DNA of 64,000 bases from Macrolepiota albuminosa (GCA_027475525.1 JAMWFC010000021.1:1-64000), one strand, 5' to 3'; positions 30,636-40,969 are shown, counted from the first letter of the stretch. The notes: generated by a model not told the origin, from the letters alone. Translations and numbers: made by a program.

Positions 30636-31764
30636 ATGCCCGAATTAACAACGTCTCCTAACTGTATGATTCAATGCTGCTATCATATCTGGAGATCTCT
30701 AATGATCGATTCAGTTTGTGCACCAGAAGCGGACGTTATCTTCAAATCAAACGACAATGTCCTGTTCCACATTCATCGAAAGAATCTCGAGACTCAGGCA
30801 GCAGGGTTCCCGCCGTCCGAGTTCGACACCAAAGGAGAGATTGTACCACTCACTGAAGACGCTTCGACTCTCGAAAATCTGTTCAGACATCTATATCCCC
30901 AACGAAATCCTGACATCGAATTAATGTCTTTTGATGATCTCTACGCCCTTGCTGAAGCCGCCGAGAAATACGAAATATTTAACGTGATGAATATCTGCAA
31001 AATACGCCTCAAGTGAATTGTTTCTATAATCTGATTGGTATAGTTCTAACTCAACAGTATGGTTCTCAATTTGCAGACATTTCATTGAAGACCATCCTGC
31101 AAAGATGATTAATTATGCTTTCCGGCATGACTATCCTGAGGTTATCTCGATGACAGTTCCCTTTCTCTTGGACATACCACTGGACGAGCTCGTGAAAACG
31201 ATTGTACCAGAATTAATCATTCCTTTGGCAAGTGTTTTTGTACTCGTTTATAATATTCGCTGAAGAACTTTGCAACAGATATCATATCGAGCATGCTGGA
31301 GTCGCGCAGCCTGCGAAGCTATAACGACTTACTGTTGCACATATACCGGATGCGTAGGATTAGAACCAACCTTGCATTCCGAATTTTGTAAATCATGGGT
31401 GGAGTTGGGCGAGAAACGGTCGTTCAAAGCCATTTCGGAAGCATGTCATCGTAAAATGGAAGGGTCACTCTATTGCCGGCATTGCGGGTCTGGTGCACAT
31501 ATATCCAGGCCTAATTTGTCACAGGTCCTTGAAAATATTCCTGACTTCATTACTTTTCTGTAAGTAGCGTCTTTGTAATATCGAGGAAAACTTGGACCAG
31601 ATTGTAAGATCTCAGCAGCTGTAAATCTACTTGAAACTATTTCAATATTAGCCCATTTGCACATCCTTCTTCCTCACATCATTCGCTTACTTCCGTTGCA
31701 CGACTTGATGTTTGATCCTTATGTTCAAGCTAAAGCACAATACTTTATAATGGGAATTGGACAT
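30636..31764 (+). CDS. BTB/POZ domain protein, 3' end rearranged
   Basis: A short first exon (MPELTTSPN, 30636 to about 30664) precedes an intron ending CGATTCAG. Exon 2 carries the BTB core: PEADVIFKSNDNVLFHIHRK, FPPSEFDTKGEIVPLTED, LENLFRHLYPQRNPDIELMS, LAEAAEKYEIFNVMNICKIR. Exon 3 (about 31077-31229) reads HFIEDHPAKMINYAFRHDYP ... LLDIPLDELVKTIVPELIIP. Exon 4 (about 31278-31563) carries the family's C-terminal cysteine-containing part, in a partly shifted frame. The following 141 bp (31624-31764) occur again at 33105-33245 around a Copia insertion. Function by family: protein-interaction and possible cullin adaptor. It may be inactivated at its 3' end. Confidence 0.65.
31624..31764 (+). 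repeat. 141-bp direct repeat, left copy
   Basis: Identical to 33105-33245 except for two bases (gatg/gata near 31711, attg/atgg near 31758). It contains the open block HILLPHIIRLLPLHDLMFDP. It ends in GACAT immediately before the Copia LTR end at 31765. It is the left flank of the Copia insertion, duplicated on the far side. Confidence 0.85.
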
Positions 31765-32061
31765 TGTAGTCCCGGATCTATGCAGATACGAACAAAGAGT
31801 AAAGCCTCAGTGTCGTGTCAAGATGTAGAAGACAACTATATTATTGTACCTATGCAGATACGAACAAAGAGTAACTGAACAATGATATGGACCGTAAGTA
31901 TAAGTATTTGGTGACAAGGAGATAGTAACTTACAGCCTCAGTGTCGTGTCAAGATGTAGAAGACAACTGAGGCTGATAAGCACGACCAAACGATCTAAAT
32001 AGCATATAGTCACGTGATTTCTCGGATGCGGGGACCTAAATAGGACTAGTTCAGTCCAACA
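31765..32061 (-). repeat. Copia-type 3' LTR with spliced and unspliced leader copies
   Basis: On the minus strand the LTR starts TGTTGGACTGAACTAG and ends CCGGGACTACA. A TATA-like CTATATGCTA lies at about 32009-32000, followed by an initiator-like TCAGTT at about 31970. Block B' (31968-31934), a 59-bp GTAAGT...GTTCAG stretch with intron hallmarks (31933-31875) and block A' (31874-31850) come next. A 12-bp linker (31849-31838) is followed by B' (31837-31803) joined directly to A' (31802-31778). Thus the same two blocks occur once with and once without the intron-like spacer. Confidence 0.6.
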
Positions 32062-33104
32062 CAACCCCATCGCCGCAGAAGGGAAAAATCGTGGGTAAAA
32101 AAGGAGAGGAGGTCAATGTCGAACAAGGCCTAGACCGAGTACAAAGCGATCATGTAGCACACGTGGTAAGGCTTTGGTAAGGATGTCCGCCACCATGTCT
32201 GAAGTTGAAATCCAGGTGGGTTCAAAGGATCCGGAAGAGAAATGTTCTTGAATGAAGTGAAATCGGATGTCAATATGCTTAGAACGTGAAGTTGTAGAAT
32301 CCGACTTCGCAATGTCAATAGTGCTTTTGTTATCGCATATTAGAGGAAAAGGTTTAGGAACCGGCAAGGAGAGCGACATTAGAAGTGAGCGAATCCAGAT
32401 CGCTTCACACATGGCATGGGCCATTGCCATATATTCCGCCTCAGTCGAAGAAAGTGCAACAGTTCGTTGACGAACAGATGACCAAGAAACAAGCGAAGAA
32501 AACATAAAGAAAGCGTAACCCAAAACACTGCGCCGAGTTGATGGATCTGAAGCCCAATCAGCATCCACGAATCCACAACCATGGGGAATCATTAAACAGG
32601 CAGGCGGATGAAGATCAGAGTCATTGAAATTGTAGAGAAGGGCATAGTCAATCGTGCCTGAGAGATAACGGAGAACGCCTTTGGCAGCGAGGAGATGAGA
32701 GCGTGTCGGACAGGAATTGTATTGACCCAGACTCATTGCCGTGAAGGCAAGATCAGGCCGCGTACATAGACTGAGGTAAAGGATAGATCCAACCAGTTGT
32801 TGATAGTGCAATTTCAAGTTTTCATCCGATATATCGGGAAGAGAGTTAGGTGGTGGGTCGGGGAGAGAATGAAGAGAATGGTAAAGCGGCACAGCAGTTG
32901 ATTTTGCCTCAAGAAGGCTATATGTGGAGAGAAGGTCTGTGACAAAACCCTTTTGGGAAAGCCAGATCTTGCGTTTGTCACGATCTCTGTCGACGCGAAT
33001 GCCCAAATAAAGAGTCGTTGGCCCAGAATCGACAACTTCAAAGCGCTCGTTGAGACGTCGCATGAGCCAGTGGTATAATGCAATGGAGTTAGTGGCGTTC
33101 AGTC
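32062..33104 (-). mobile_element. Copia retrotransposon, 5'-truncated
   Basis: The element is cut at 33104 within the reverse transcriptase region. It retains the end of pol and the 3' LTR (31765-32061). On the far side lies a second copy of the left flank (33105-33245), not the expected 5' LTR. The stretch 32113-33063 is a continuous frame without stops, so the loss of the 5' half looks recent compared with the element at 35 kb. Confidence 0.8.
32113..33063 (-). CDS. Copia Pol: reverse transcriptase end plus RNase H
   Basis: This is the C-terminal part of a Ty1/Copia polyprotein, which copies element RNA into DNA and removes the RNA strand. It begins in the RT thumb (RLNERFEVVDSGPTTLYLGI). 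The connection block follows (YQQLVGSILYLSLCTRPDLA; AAKGVLRYLSGTIDYALLY). RNase H shows GFVDADWASDPSTRRSVLGY, LSSTEAEYMAMAHAMCEAIW, CDNKSTIDIAKS and SKHIDIRFHFIQEHF, ending TKALPRVLHDRFVLGLG. All expected catalytic positions (D of DADW, E of STEAEY, D of CDN) are present. The catalytic YVDD box of RT and everything N-terminal are missing because of truncation. Confidence 0.9.
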   Translation of the reverse strand: MRRLNERFEVVDSGPTTLYLGIRVDRDRDKRKIWLSQKGFVTDLLSTYSLLEAKSTAVPLYHSLHSLPDPPPNSLPDISDENLKLHYQQLVGSILYLSLCTRPDLAFTAMSLGQYNSCPTRSHLLAAKGVLRYLSGTIDYALLYNFNDSDLHPPACLMIPHGCGFVDADWASDPSTRRSVLGYAFFMFSSLVSWSSVRQRTVALSSTEAEYMAMAHAMCEAIWIRSLLMSLSLPVPKPFPLICDNKSTIDIAKSDSTTSRSKHIDIRFHFIQEHFSSGSFEPTWISTSDMVADILTKALPRVLHDRFVLGLGLVRH

Positions 33105-33245
33105 AATCTACTTGAAACTATTTCAATATTAGCCCATTTGCACATCCTTCTTCCTCACATCATTCGCTTACTTCCGTTGCACGACTTGATATTTGATCCT
33201 TATGTTCAAGCTAAAGCACAATACTTTATAATGGGAATGGGACAT
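33105..33245 (+). repeat. 141-bp direct repeat, right copy
   Basis: Right-hand copy of 31624-31764. It is followed by CGAAATTCGTTCC, probably the original continuation of the target sequence. Its left edge abuts the broken 5' end of the Copia fragment at 33104. Confidence 0.85.
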
Positions 33246-33299
33246 CGAAATTCGTTCCGGCATATCTTCAATTCATCTTATAAAGACATGCAGGACTCA

Positions 33300-34621
33300 C
33301 CGTTTTTTGACCTGTAATTTCTTGCTCCTGTTATACATTTTGCACATGATTTGACAACACCAGATTAGCTCTGAAACTCACTTCTGCTATCAATGCCTGC
33401 CACCTCCCATCAGTATTCTGCCACCCCAAATCAGCATCCAACCAGTGCCTGTTAGAGAACTTCTTTTTTGGCACTCTCTCAGCACTTCTCAGCACTTTTA
33501 GAAGCTTCTGGAGCTCTCCAAATTCATCCTGGGAGAAGTTCAAAGTACTGTACAGTTGTTTCCATGCCACTGCCACTGCACTGATGTGCCACACTATGGC
33601 AGAGAAATCTTTAGACTTGTTCTCTTTGGCTTTTCCTCTCCCAGGTGATTAGTTACTCCTCCTTGTTGTTGTTGGTATTGTTTTAATATACTTTGAATTT
33701 TCCTGCCAGTTGATAAATGTTTATTTTGACTTCTGGTGCATATTATGTTCCTGACTGCTGATACAGCATTATATCACTGTTATCAATGCTATGAATAAAC
33801 TAGAGATGTTAATTTCAACTAGCCTTACTACACTAAGAAATAATATGCTGACAGGACTATGCTATTTTTGTGGAGAAACAGGATACACCATGATTAGAGG
33901 ACAATGTGCTATACTTAAACAATATATATGTCAAGAAAGGGCACATTGAAGTGCTGATGAAAAGGTGGTTTTGCCCTCTGGCACTAATATTGCTAACTAT
34001 GCAGAGCATAAAACTGTCTAAGGTCATATAGACAAATGGCATTGTTACAACTCAGATATCATGATCTTTACTCTGAAAACCTTCCCAGAACATTCTCAGA
34101 GCCACCACTAAGCTCTTGCACTACCTCCTCAACCACACACCCTGATGGGCACCTGCCATCACACCTGCTACTGCTGCTATCACATGCATCAACTCTACTA
34201 TAATGCACATTATCCTGTCTACCCTATGCATCATGGACTCCTAGAATCACCCACTATTATGAACATCACCTTCAGGATCAGCTTCCCAGATCATATATGT
34301 CATCATGCATGTTAGTGATCACTCAGCTATCACCTAGCTATCATGCATCATGCTGACACTTTTGCACTGCTAATTGTGCATTCTGCAGATATGATTCTCA
34401 GTATACAGTTGCTTTCCTATTCTGCTACTGCTTATAGAGTCTCTGAGGGTCATTATAGACATCCCAGAAACTTTTCAGATTGCCAGGAGTATGTATTTGT
34501 AGTATAAAGCCCTGTAGTTACTATTTTGTATATTTTAGTCTCGATATTGCAATAACTATCTTAGTTTTCTCTTTCTTTGTATGTCTTCTCTGACTGGTAT
34601 GCACTTTGTGACTCTAAATTC
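33300..34621. other. Old CpG-free, non-coding sequence
   Basis: No gene with recognisable content. A minus-strand frame (33594-33331; SQDEFGELQKLLKVLRSAER) looks like a transposon-protein remnant. From about 33600 to 34530 I see essentially no CpG dinucleotides, with abundant TG and CA (for example the repeated atcatgcat / cacctg patterns). This is the pattern left by long-term cytosine methylation and deamination of silenced transposon DNA. The segment ends at repeat R1 (34622). Confidence 0.5.
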
Positions 34622-34809
34622 CTTGCTAGGACTTGGATTTTGAAGCGTATAAATGCCCATACCAAGTCTCACAGATAGAAAGACATTATCATATTGTGCA
34701 AGTGCTGTGTGGAATTTGACAGTAGATTACTAGAGCCGACAAGCAAGCAAGTATTGGAACTATTAGAATGGGATATCAGACAAAAAGGGCGGTGCACCCA
34801 TCGGATGTG
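34622..34809 (-). repeat. Repeat R1, left part (split by Copia)
   Basis: Contains ccttgctaggacttggattt, the attgtgcaagtgctgtgtgg block, gggatatcagacaaaaaggg and cggtgcacccatcggatgtg. It is interrupted at ATGTG (34805-34809), the target-site duplication of the Copia element. The repeat resumes at 39770 with ATGTGAGAGCAAGCCG. Confidence 0.65.
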
Positions 34810-35132
34810 TGTCGCAGCATTATTGCGCAACGATAATATGTATATTTGCGTATAGTAGTTAATACAGTGATAAACTGGAGTCAATGCCAAAAAGATGATG
34901 TAAGTAAAAGTAATATAACAATATAAGGTAAGTGGCATACCTGGAGTCAATGCTGAAAAGATGACATGACCCCAGGTCTCCACACAATATTTATAGATGT
35001 GAATATGAGTAAATTATGTCATAACAGGATAATAAGTACATCATTATAAGACAAGAAAAAAACATACGTGTGTATGAGGTAACAGTGATGTCATTAGAGA
35101 GTAGTCAGTATCATACGTCATATCCTTCGACA
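34810..35132 (-). repeat. Copia 3' LTR
   Basis: 323 bp, paired with 39446-39769. I count seven base differences between the two, all transitions and six of them at CpG sites, with this LTR usually carrying TG or CA where the other has CG. On the minus strand a 22-25 bp block ending GCATTGACTCCAG occurs twice inside the LTR (around 34950-34930 and 34905-34880). The first copy is followed directly by GTATGCC, the second by TTTATCAC. Confidence 0.9.
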
Positions 35133-36796
35133 CTCCTACTTGACGATGAAACTGGTAATACGACTCCCATATTGTCATGATGTTTTTCGAATGTTTCATG
35201 TGGTAAAGCTTTAGTCAACGCATCTGCGATCATTTTGTATGTAGAGATATGTTGTAATTGAATATTGTTGCGAGAAATGTGTTTGCGTATGAAGTGATAA
35301 CGGATGTTGATATGTTTGGCTTGAGAATGACCTATGGGATTTTTTGAGAGTGCTATACTTCCGGTGCTATCGGTGTGGATGATAGTGGCCTCGGTTTATT
35401 GAAACTGCAGATCTTTGAGCAGGTTTTGTAACCAGATTGCTTCCCTGGTTGCATTTGATGAGGCAATATATTTGGCTTTGACAGTCGAAGTAGCTGTAAC
35501 AGATTGCTTTTTCAAAGACCAAGAGACCATACCACCATTTATGTCAAAACACCAACCACTGACGGATCATCTGTCATGGCTATCTTGTGCCCAATTAGCA
35601 TCACTCCACCCTACTAGGCGCATCTTGTTGATTGATAGACCACCCAATCTCAAACAGTATTTCTTGGTGCCTTTTAGGTAGTGTAAGACTCTCTTGCATG
35701 CAGCAAAATGATTAATCCCAGGGTTGTCAGAGAAGCGAGCTAGTAAGTTCACCGTGAACTGTATGTTGGGACATGTCTGGGTAGCATAGAGCAACGAGCC
35801 GATGAGAGATAGATAATTAATGCCGCCCAAATATAATTTGTATGAAATGTGTTCATCCTCGGTCTGAGGGCATTGTAATAATGATAAATTATGATTGGTG
35901 ACAAGAGGGATGGCTATGGGATGACAGGTTGACATTCCAAATCGTTCTAAAATTGAGTCGATGTAACGAGACTGGTTTAGATAAATAATGTGATTGGGGC
36001 GGTCACGTCTGATCTGTAGGCCCAGCACGTAATGAATCTTGCCTAAGTCTGTAATCTCGAAACGTTCATCGATATCCTTTTTGAAGGATGCAATTTGAGT
36101 GATATTATGACCAGCTATGAGCATGTCATCCATGTAGACTATCACAATAAGAACAATCTCGTCTTTGTTATACAACAGATAGAGGCAATCATTGGTGTTC
36201 GAAGCTTTGAAACCCAGATTTGTCAGAACTTTGTGTAGCTTTTCTTTCCACTTTCTACTCGCTTGTTTTATGCCGTAGAGGGCCTTGATTAGTTTTCAGT
36301 ATGATGCACCTTTGACTACCGACGGCGCTTTCATGTAAATTTCTTCGTCAAGATTTCCCTCCAGGTACGCTCCAACTACATCAATTTGATGTATTTCAAG
36401 GTCCAAGGTAGCTGCCAATGTAAGAAATACTTGAAGAGTCATGAACTTGGCTACAGACGAAAACGTTTTGCTATAATCAATACCAGGGACTTGGGAGAAT
36501 CCTTGAGCTACGATACGTGCCTTGTATTTTGCATGTTTCCCATTTTCATCGAGCTTTTCTTTTAGCACAACCTTGCTTCCCACGGCTTTCTTTCCTGGAG
36601 GTAAGTGATCTACTTCCTCAAATACTCCCCTTTTCACGAGCTGATTATATTCATTGGTGATGGCTTCCTGCCACTCATTGGCGTCAGCGGATGATAACGT
36701 GGTTTCGACATCAGGGCCAGAAACGGCAACGAAGGCCATGTGGTTATCGGATTCATTATTCTCGTCTTGCTGGTATCTCATAGGAAGCCTTTTCAA
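35133..36796 (-). pseudogene. Copia reverse transcriptase and RNase H, broken
   Basis: RT starts with ETTLSSADANEWQEAITNEY, AVGSKVVLKEKLDENGKHAK, ARIVAQGFSQVPGIDYSKTF and EIHQIDVVGAYLEGNLDEEI (36796-36296). After a stop and frame change it continues at 36175 with the catalytic box IVIVYMDDMLIAGHN, then LGKIHYVLGLQIRRDRPNHI and ARFSDNPGINHFAACKRVLH. RNase H begins VGWSDANWAQDSHDR (about 35570), then continues in another frame with GWCFDINGGMVSW and AKHINIRYHFIRKHI to TKALPHETFEKHHDNMG. The STEAEY-type box is altered to STVKAKY, so the RNase H acidic residue there is lost. Confidence 0.85.
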
Positions 36797-37965
36797 TCAA
36801 GTAGAGGGTTCGCACTGGGGTAGATCACTCCACTTGGAACTTTTCCGAGGAGCGGGAGGGGGATTTAAAGGTGTCAGAATACGTGCCATAGTAGAATGAG
36901 GCACAGGTGAAGGGTACCTTAAATCTTCCATTGGAGTGCTAACCGACTCATTATCCGATGGCTGAAGATTCTCCAACTGTGCTTCAACCTCAGATTTGGA
37001 AGAGGGATTACGTATTGAGACTTGTCTGGCATGCTCAGACTCGGAGTATGTGGCAGTATTGATGAACTCATTTATTTCTTCTGAAGTAGACTGCGTAAGT
37101 CCGAGATCAAGACGGGCTAGCTCACTGGGAGTATTGTCTTCATAAAATTTGACGTTTCTGGAGGTAATGAGTTTTCCGTTTTCCAGATCTTCAAGTCTAT
37201 ATCCCTTGGTTTCATCAGCCCACCAGCCCAACATTCGAACTTGAACAGCTCGAGACTCTAACTTTCCTTGCCAAACTTCCTTTGACACATGAGCCCACTC
37301 AAGTGATCCAAAGATTCGAAGGTGCACTAAATTGGGCTTTTGGCCATACCATTCGGTAAAGGGAATTTTCCCTTGTAGAGCAGAGGTTGGTGTGATGGAA
37401 TGGATGTGTACTGCGTACATAAAAGCCTCCCCCCAATATCATAGGTCCATTCTCGCACCATGAAGCATAAACCTAACCATCTCCATGATTACAGCAATAG
37501 CACGTTCTGCGATACCATTTTGCTGGGGTCGATACGGATTAGTGGTCTGGTGTTTGATGCCGTTTAGGGCACAAAACTTTTGCAAAGTTGAGTTCATAAA
37601 TTCATTACCGTTGTCCGTCCTAATACATTTGACTAACTTTCCACCACTCCTTTCATATAGAGCAGTGGTATCGTGAACGGCATCATTTCGTCTTTGGATT
37701 TGAGTAGACGACCAGTAGGGAATCTTTTGCTAGCCTCCACAGTAACCATAGCGTAGCAATTGCCATCCCAGGTAGCAACACTCATAGGTCCAGTAATATC
37801 CATGACGAGTAATTCATTGAGTTCGTATTTGGTTTGACTGGAATCAGGCAATGGGGGTTGAATGGACTTTCCCTCTGCACAACTGCTGCAAAGTCTGTCA
37901 AATTCTTGTGGCAACTTTATTTTTATTCCCATGACCATCTGCTGATCCACCATGTATTTAATAGC
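36797..37965 (-). pseudogene. Copia integrase, broken
   Basis: 37953-37633 holds the GAG-pre-integrase and the core start (CSSCAEGKSIQPPLPDSSQT, ELLVMDITGPMSVATWDGNC, YAMVTVEASKRFPTGRLLKS). The middle (37632-37421) is shifted but still shows EFMNSTLQ, the block for 'R.D.GNEF', and NPYRPQQNGIAE-like residues in the reverse complement of 37480-37620. The C-terminal core and GKTPYE-like region lies in 37420-36797 (LQGKIPFTEWYGQKPNLVHL, RIFGSLEWAHV). Stops separate the parts. Integrase would normally insert the cDNA and produce the 5-bp target duplication seen here. Confidence 0.8.
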
Positions 37966-39349
37966 TCAGAGACTAATGTGTCCTAGACATCGATGCCACA
38001 AGCGCATTGTGGATTCATTCACGATGTACGCCACATGGTTGTCAGTTATTCCCATTGTTAATATTTCAATACGATATAGCATGCCATGGGATCCGATAAG
38101 ATTCACGTGTAGGAACTCCTTGTTGTCCCACAAGAGGCTAATACCATAAGTAAGTCCATTAATGGTGGCACCAGCCCTTTGTAACAGTCCAAGACTAATA
38201 AGATTTGCTCCAAGAGTGGGAATATGCAGCACGTCATGCAGTTGGACGTCGTTAGTCCCAGATGGGAGATAAGTGCGGAATGCGATGGTTCCTTTGCTAG
38301 TGACAGGTAACACATTCATGCCACCTACAGAAATATATTGATTTTCAATCCCTTGATAGTTAATGTAATATCCAAGATCTGCCACCATGTGGCACGATGT
38401 GGTGCTATCGAGAAGTAGTCCAGTGGGCATACCATCGTACGTAGCCATGAGTACCTTTCCAACCTCTTGTGCTCCAGGTTTAAGTGCAGACACAGATATA
38501 TTCATGCTTCTGGAGTTCCTGAGCAACTTGGGTTTCGGACACTTCAGACTCCAATGTCCTTTTTCACCACAGTTGTGGCAAACATCGTCAGGTTTCGGTT
38601 GGCGTTTAATCCTAGGTACTCTCCTTTGGTTGAACTTTACCCTACTCCCACTCGAATTATTGTTCCTAGTAGATAGGAATGCCAAAGTTTTGTTGGTAGA
38701 ATTATTTTCGAGGGTTATTCTTATACACGGACAACAATTCCGTAGTTATGGTTTTGAGGATAAGTGAAGCGCCATGTGACAATAAGTTTTGCTTAACCAC
38801 CTCCCAGGTTGGAGTATGGGGTAGCAAGAGAAGCATGGCATTAAGGATAGTGTAGTCGTCGACATTGTGACCAGCTTTGGTAAAGCAGCAATGGATGCTC
38901 ATATAAAATCCGAGGTGATCAGCCAAGGGTGAGTTACCATCCCATCTTTTTGCGTATAGCTGCTGATAGTAATAGTGGATATTTATACCACTCTGCTGGT
39001 CGACATAATTTTTCTTCATATGCTCCCAAATCTTTTGGGAAGTGTCAAGATCGACTATAGTTTCATGCTGGGTGTATTTGATAGAGTTATGAATCAATCC
39101 CATAGCCGAATCATCCTTGTTAAGCCAGTGCTTGTATTTATCATGAGCAGTTTGCCAAGTCGAAAAATCCTTGGACTGCAATGCCTTCATCAAGTCCGAT
39201 CCCTCCTTGTAGACGACTTGAGGAGGCTGATCACTGGTGGGGCACGTAGTAATCATGAGGTCAGGATAATCAATGGGTGGTTTCGGAGGATGAGTCTCTC
39301 TCCCGGATACTACACCCCATAAGGCTTTAGCCTGCAAAGCTGACTTCAT
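37966..39349 (-). pseudogene. Copia Gag, zinc knuckle and protease, broken
   Basis: 39349-38702 is Gag: MKSALQAKALWGVVSGRETH, AHDKYKHWLNKDDSAMGLIH, TSQKIWEHMKKNYVDQQSGI, YAKRWDGNSPLADHLGFYMS. A frame change near 38700 leads to 38685-37966, with the CCHC knuckle CHNCGEKGHWSLKCP and then the protease region, LLLDSTTSCHMVADLGY. There the usual DSGAS active-site motif has become DSTTS, so protease is probably dead by substitution. The frame then passes into LHIPTLGANLISLGLLQRAG and the pre-integrase domain. Confidence 0.85.
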
Positions 39350-39445
39350 ATTATCGGACCATGTATGGTAGTTTGTACCATTAAATTTTGGAAACTGTAA
39401 AGTTTCAGAAGTGCTGGTCTAATTCGCAACGGCGGGGCCCATAAC

Positions 39446-39769
39446 CTGTTGCAGCATTATTGCGCAACGATAATATGTATATTCGCGTATAGTAGTTAAT
39501 ACAGTGATAAACTGGAGTCAATGCCGAAAAGATGATGTAAGTAAAAGTAATATAACAATATAAGGTAAGTGGCATACCTGGAGTCAATGCCGAAAAGATG
39601 ACATGACCCCAGGTCTCCACACAATATTTATAGACGTGAATATGAGTAAATTATGTCATAACAGGATAATAAGTACATCATTATGAGACAAGAAAAAAAC
39701 ATACGCGTGTATGAGGTAACAGTGATGTCATTAGAGAGTAGTCAGTATCATACGTCATATCCTTCGACA
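39446..39769 (-). repeat. Copia 5' LTR
   Basis: 324 bp, starting TGTTGCAGCATT and ending CTTCGACA on the plus strand. Downstream on the coding strand is the presumed primer binding region GGTTATGGGCCC (39445-39434). Compared with the 3' LTR it keeps more CpG sites, consistent with deamination after insertion. Confidence 0.9.
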
Positions 39770-40535
39770 ATGTGAGAGCAAGCCGTTTGAGTCTAGAAGA
39801 CTATTAAAGAATCAAATTTCAAAAGCTAACAACATCGACAAAGCCAGGAGAATAGAATAAGTGACTTCGAAGTCGGACATTTTCCAAGAGAAGAGTTTAG
39901 AAGCCCTCGCAGCCGATTCCAGATAGACATAAACTGGAATTTATTATATTGTGCAAGATTTGTACAGGATTTGACAGTATATAACGAGCGCAAGTATTGG
40001 ATTGACTAGAGTGTAGATCACGGGATATCAGACGAAAAGGCCGGTGCACCATCGCATGTGATAGCAAGCCACTCGAGTCTGGAAGACTTTCGGAGAACGA
40101 GCACCAACGAGCAAGTAGAACGACGAGATCATGGGAAAAGGTCGATGCACCATCGGATGTGAGAGCAAGCCGCTTGAGTCGGCAAGACCTTCCCAAGGAG
40201 TCGAATTTCAAAGGCTAACATCATCGACGAAGTCAGAAGAGGAGAATTATGTCAAATCTGATACACCTTTTGGAGAGAACCGTATCCCAAGCACTCAATA
40301 GGTGAATCGCCAGCGCAATAGAAAGTCCTTGCCATATATCTGCTCAGGAAGCGTTAGCGGCATGAAAATTCCTGTCGTCCTTGCTAGAACTTGGATTTTA
40401 AAAGGTATCCCTAGTGAAGAAATCCTCCGAGTCTCATGGATAAGACATCCACGTTTGTGACATTTTCTAATTTGGGGTAGACTGGAAGAGATGAGTTGAG
40501 ATCGTCGTGAGTCAAGCTACCATATTCAGGTAGAC
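39770..40535 (-). repeat. Repeat R1, right part
   Basis: Continuation of the R1 repeat after the Copia insertion. It has three internal sub-units (landmarks at 39885-39960, 40030-40080, 40140-40190), then tcaaatctgatacacctttt, cctgtcgtccttgctagaac and ggtatccctagtgaagaaat. In reverse complement it aligns with 22880-23400 in the same order. Confidence 0.6.
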
Positions 40536-40537
40536 TT

Positions 40538-40840
40538 TTAAAAGACAATCAGGGGACTCACTCGCGCAGAAACCACGAGCGCTGTGTTATAGTCAAGAAG
40601 CAGAGTCTGACATTCTCCAAATCCGATTTTCCATTGTCGATGTTGGCCGGTACCGGCCCTTAACATAGCGGAGCAAGGAATGAATGATAGATTGTGACAA
40701 GTTTTTATCCGAGTTGCAAGTTTGCCTATCTTGTATAATGTAGAGGCTTTACTGACATATCTGTGCTTAACACAAAATAGCCAGGCCATAATGGAAGTGG
40801 CTCCTACTGTACTACTGTGAGAGGATAGAATATCTATCAA
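40538..40840 (-). repeat. Segment X, inverted copy of 22470-22800
   Basis: A 100-codon minus-strand frame (SIMAWLFCVKHRYVSKASTL) runs across it. The same sequence at 22.5 kb has shifts in this frame, so neither is a safe gene. Together with the adjacent R1 it forms one arm of a large imperfect inverted duplication with 22.47-23.4 kb. Confidence 0.5.
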
Positions 40841-40969
40841 TGGTATTGAGCGTCGGTTTGGTCGCGCACAGTGTCAATAGAACTGAGGAACTGTGGCGAC
40901 AGATAATCACAATCGTGCTAGCTCGAGATGCCGGGTACGGTACATTCATACACAGTTCTTTGTTATTGT

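Larger units (their letters stand above)
34805..39774 (-). mobile_element. Copia retrotransposon, structurally complete but decayed
   Basis: The element is bounded by the 5-bp target duplication ATGTG (34805-34809 and 39770-39774). LTRs are 34810-35132 and 39446-39769, starting TGTYGCAGC and ending TTCGACA on the plus strand. On the coding (minus) strand the PBS region following the 5' LTR reads GGTTATGGGCCC and the polypurine stretch before the 3' LTR reads AAGTAGGAG. Gag, zinc knuckle, protease, integrase, RT and RNase H follow in Copia order. Several stops and frame changes break the polyprotein. It is inserted inside an R1 repeat. Confidence 0.9.
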
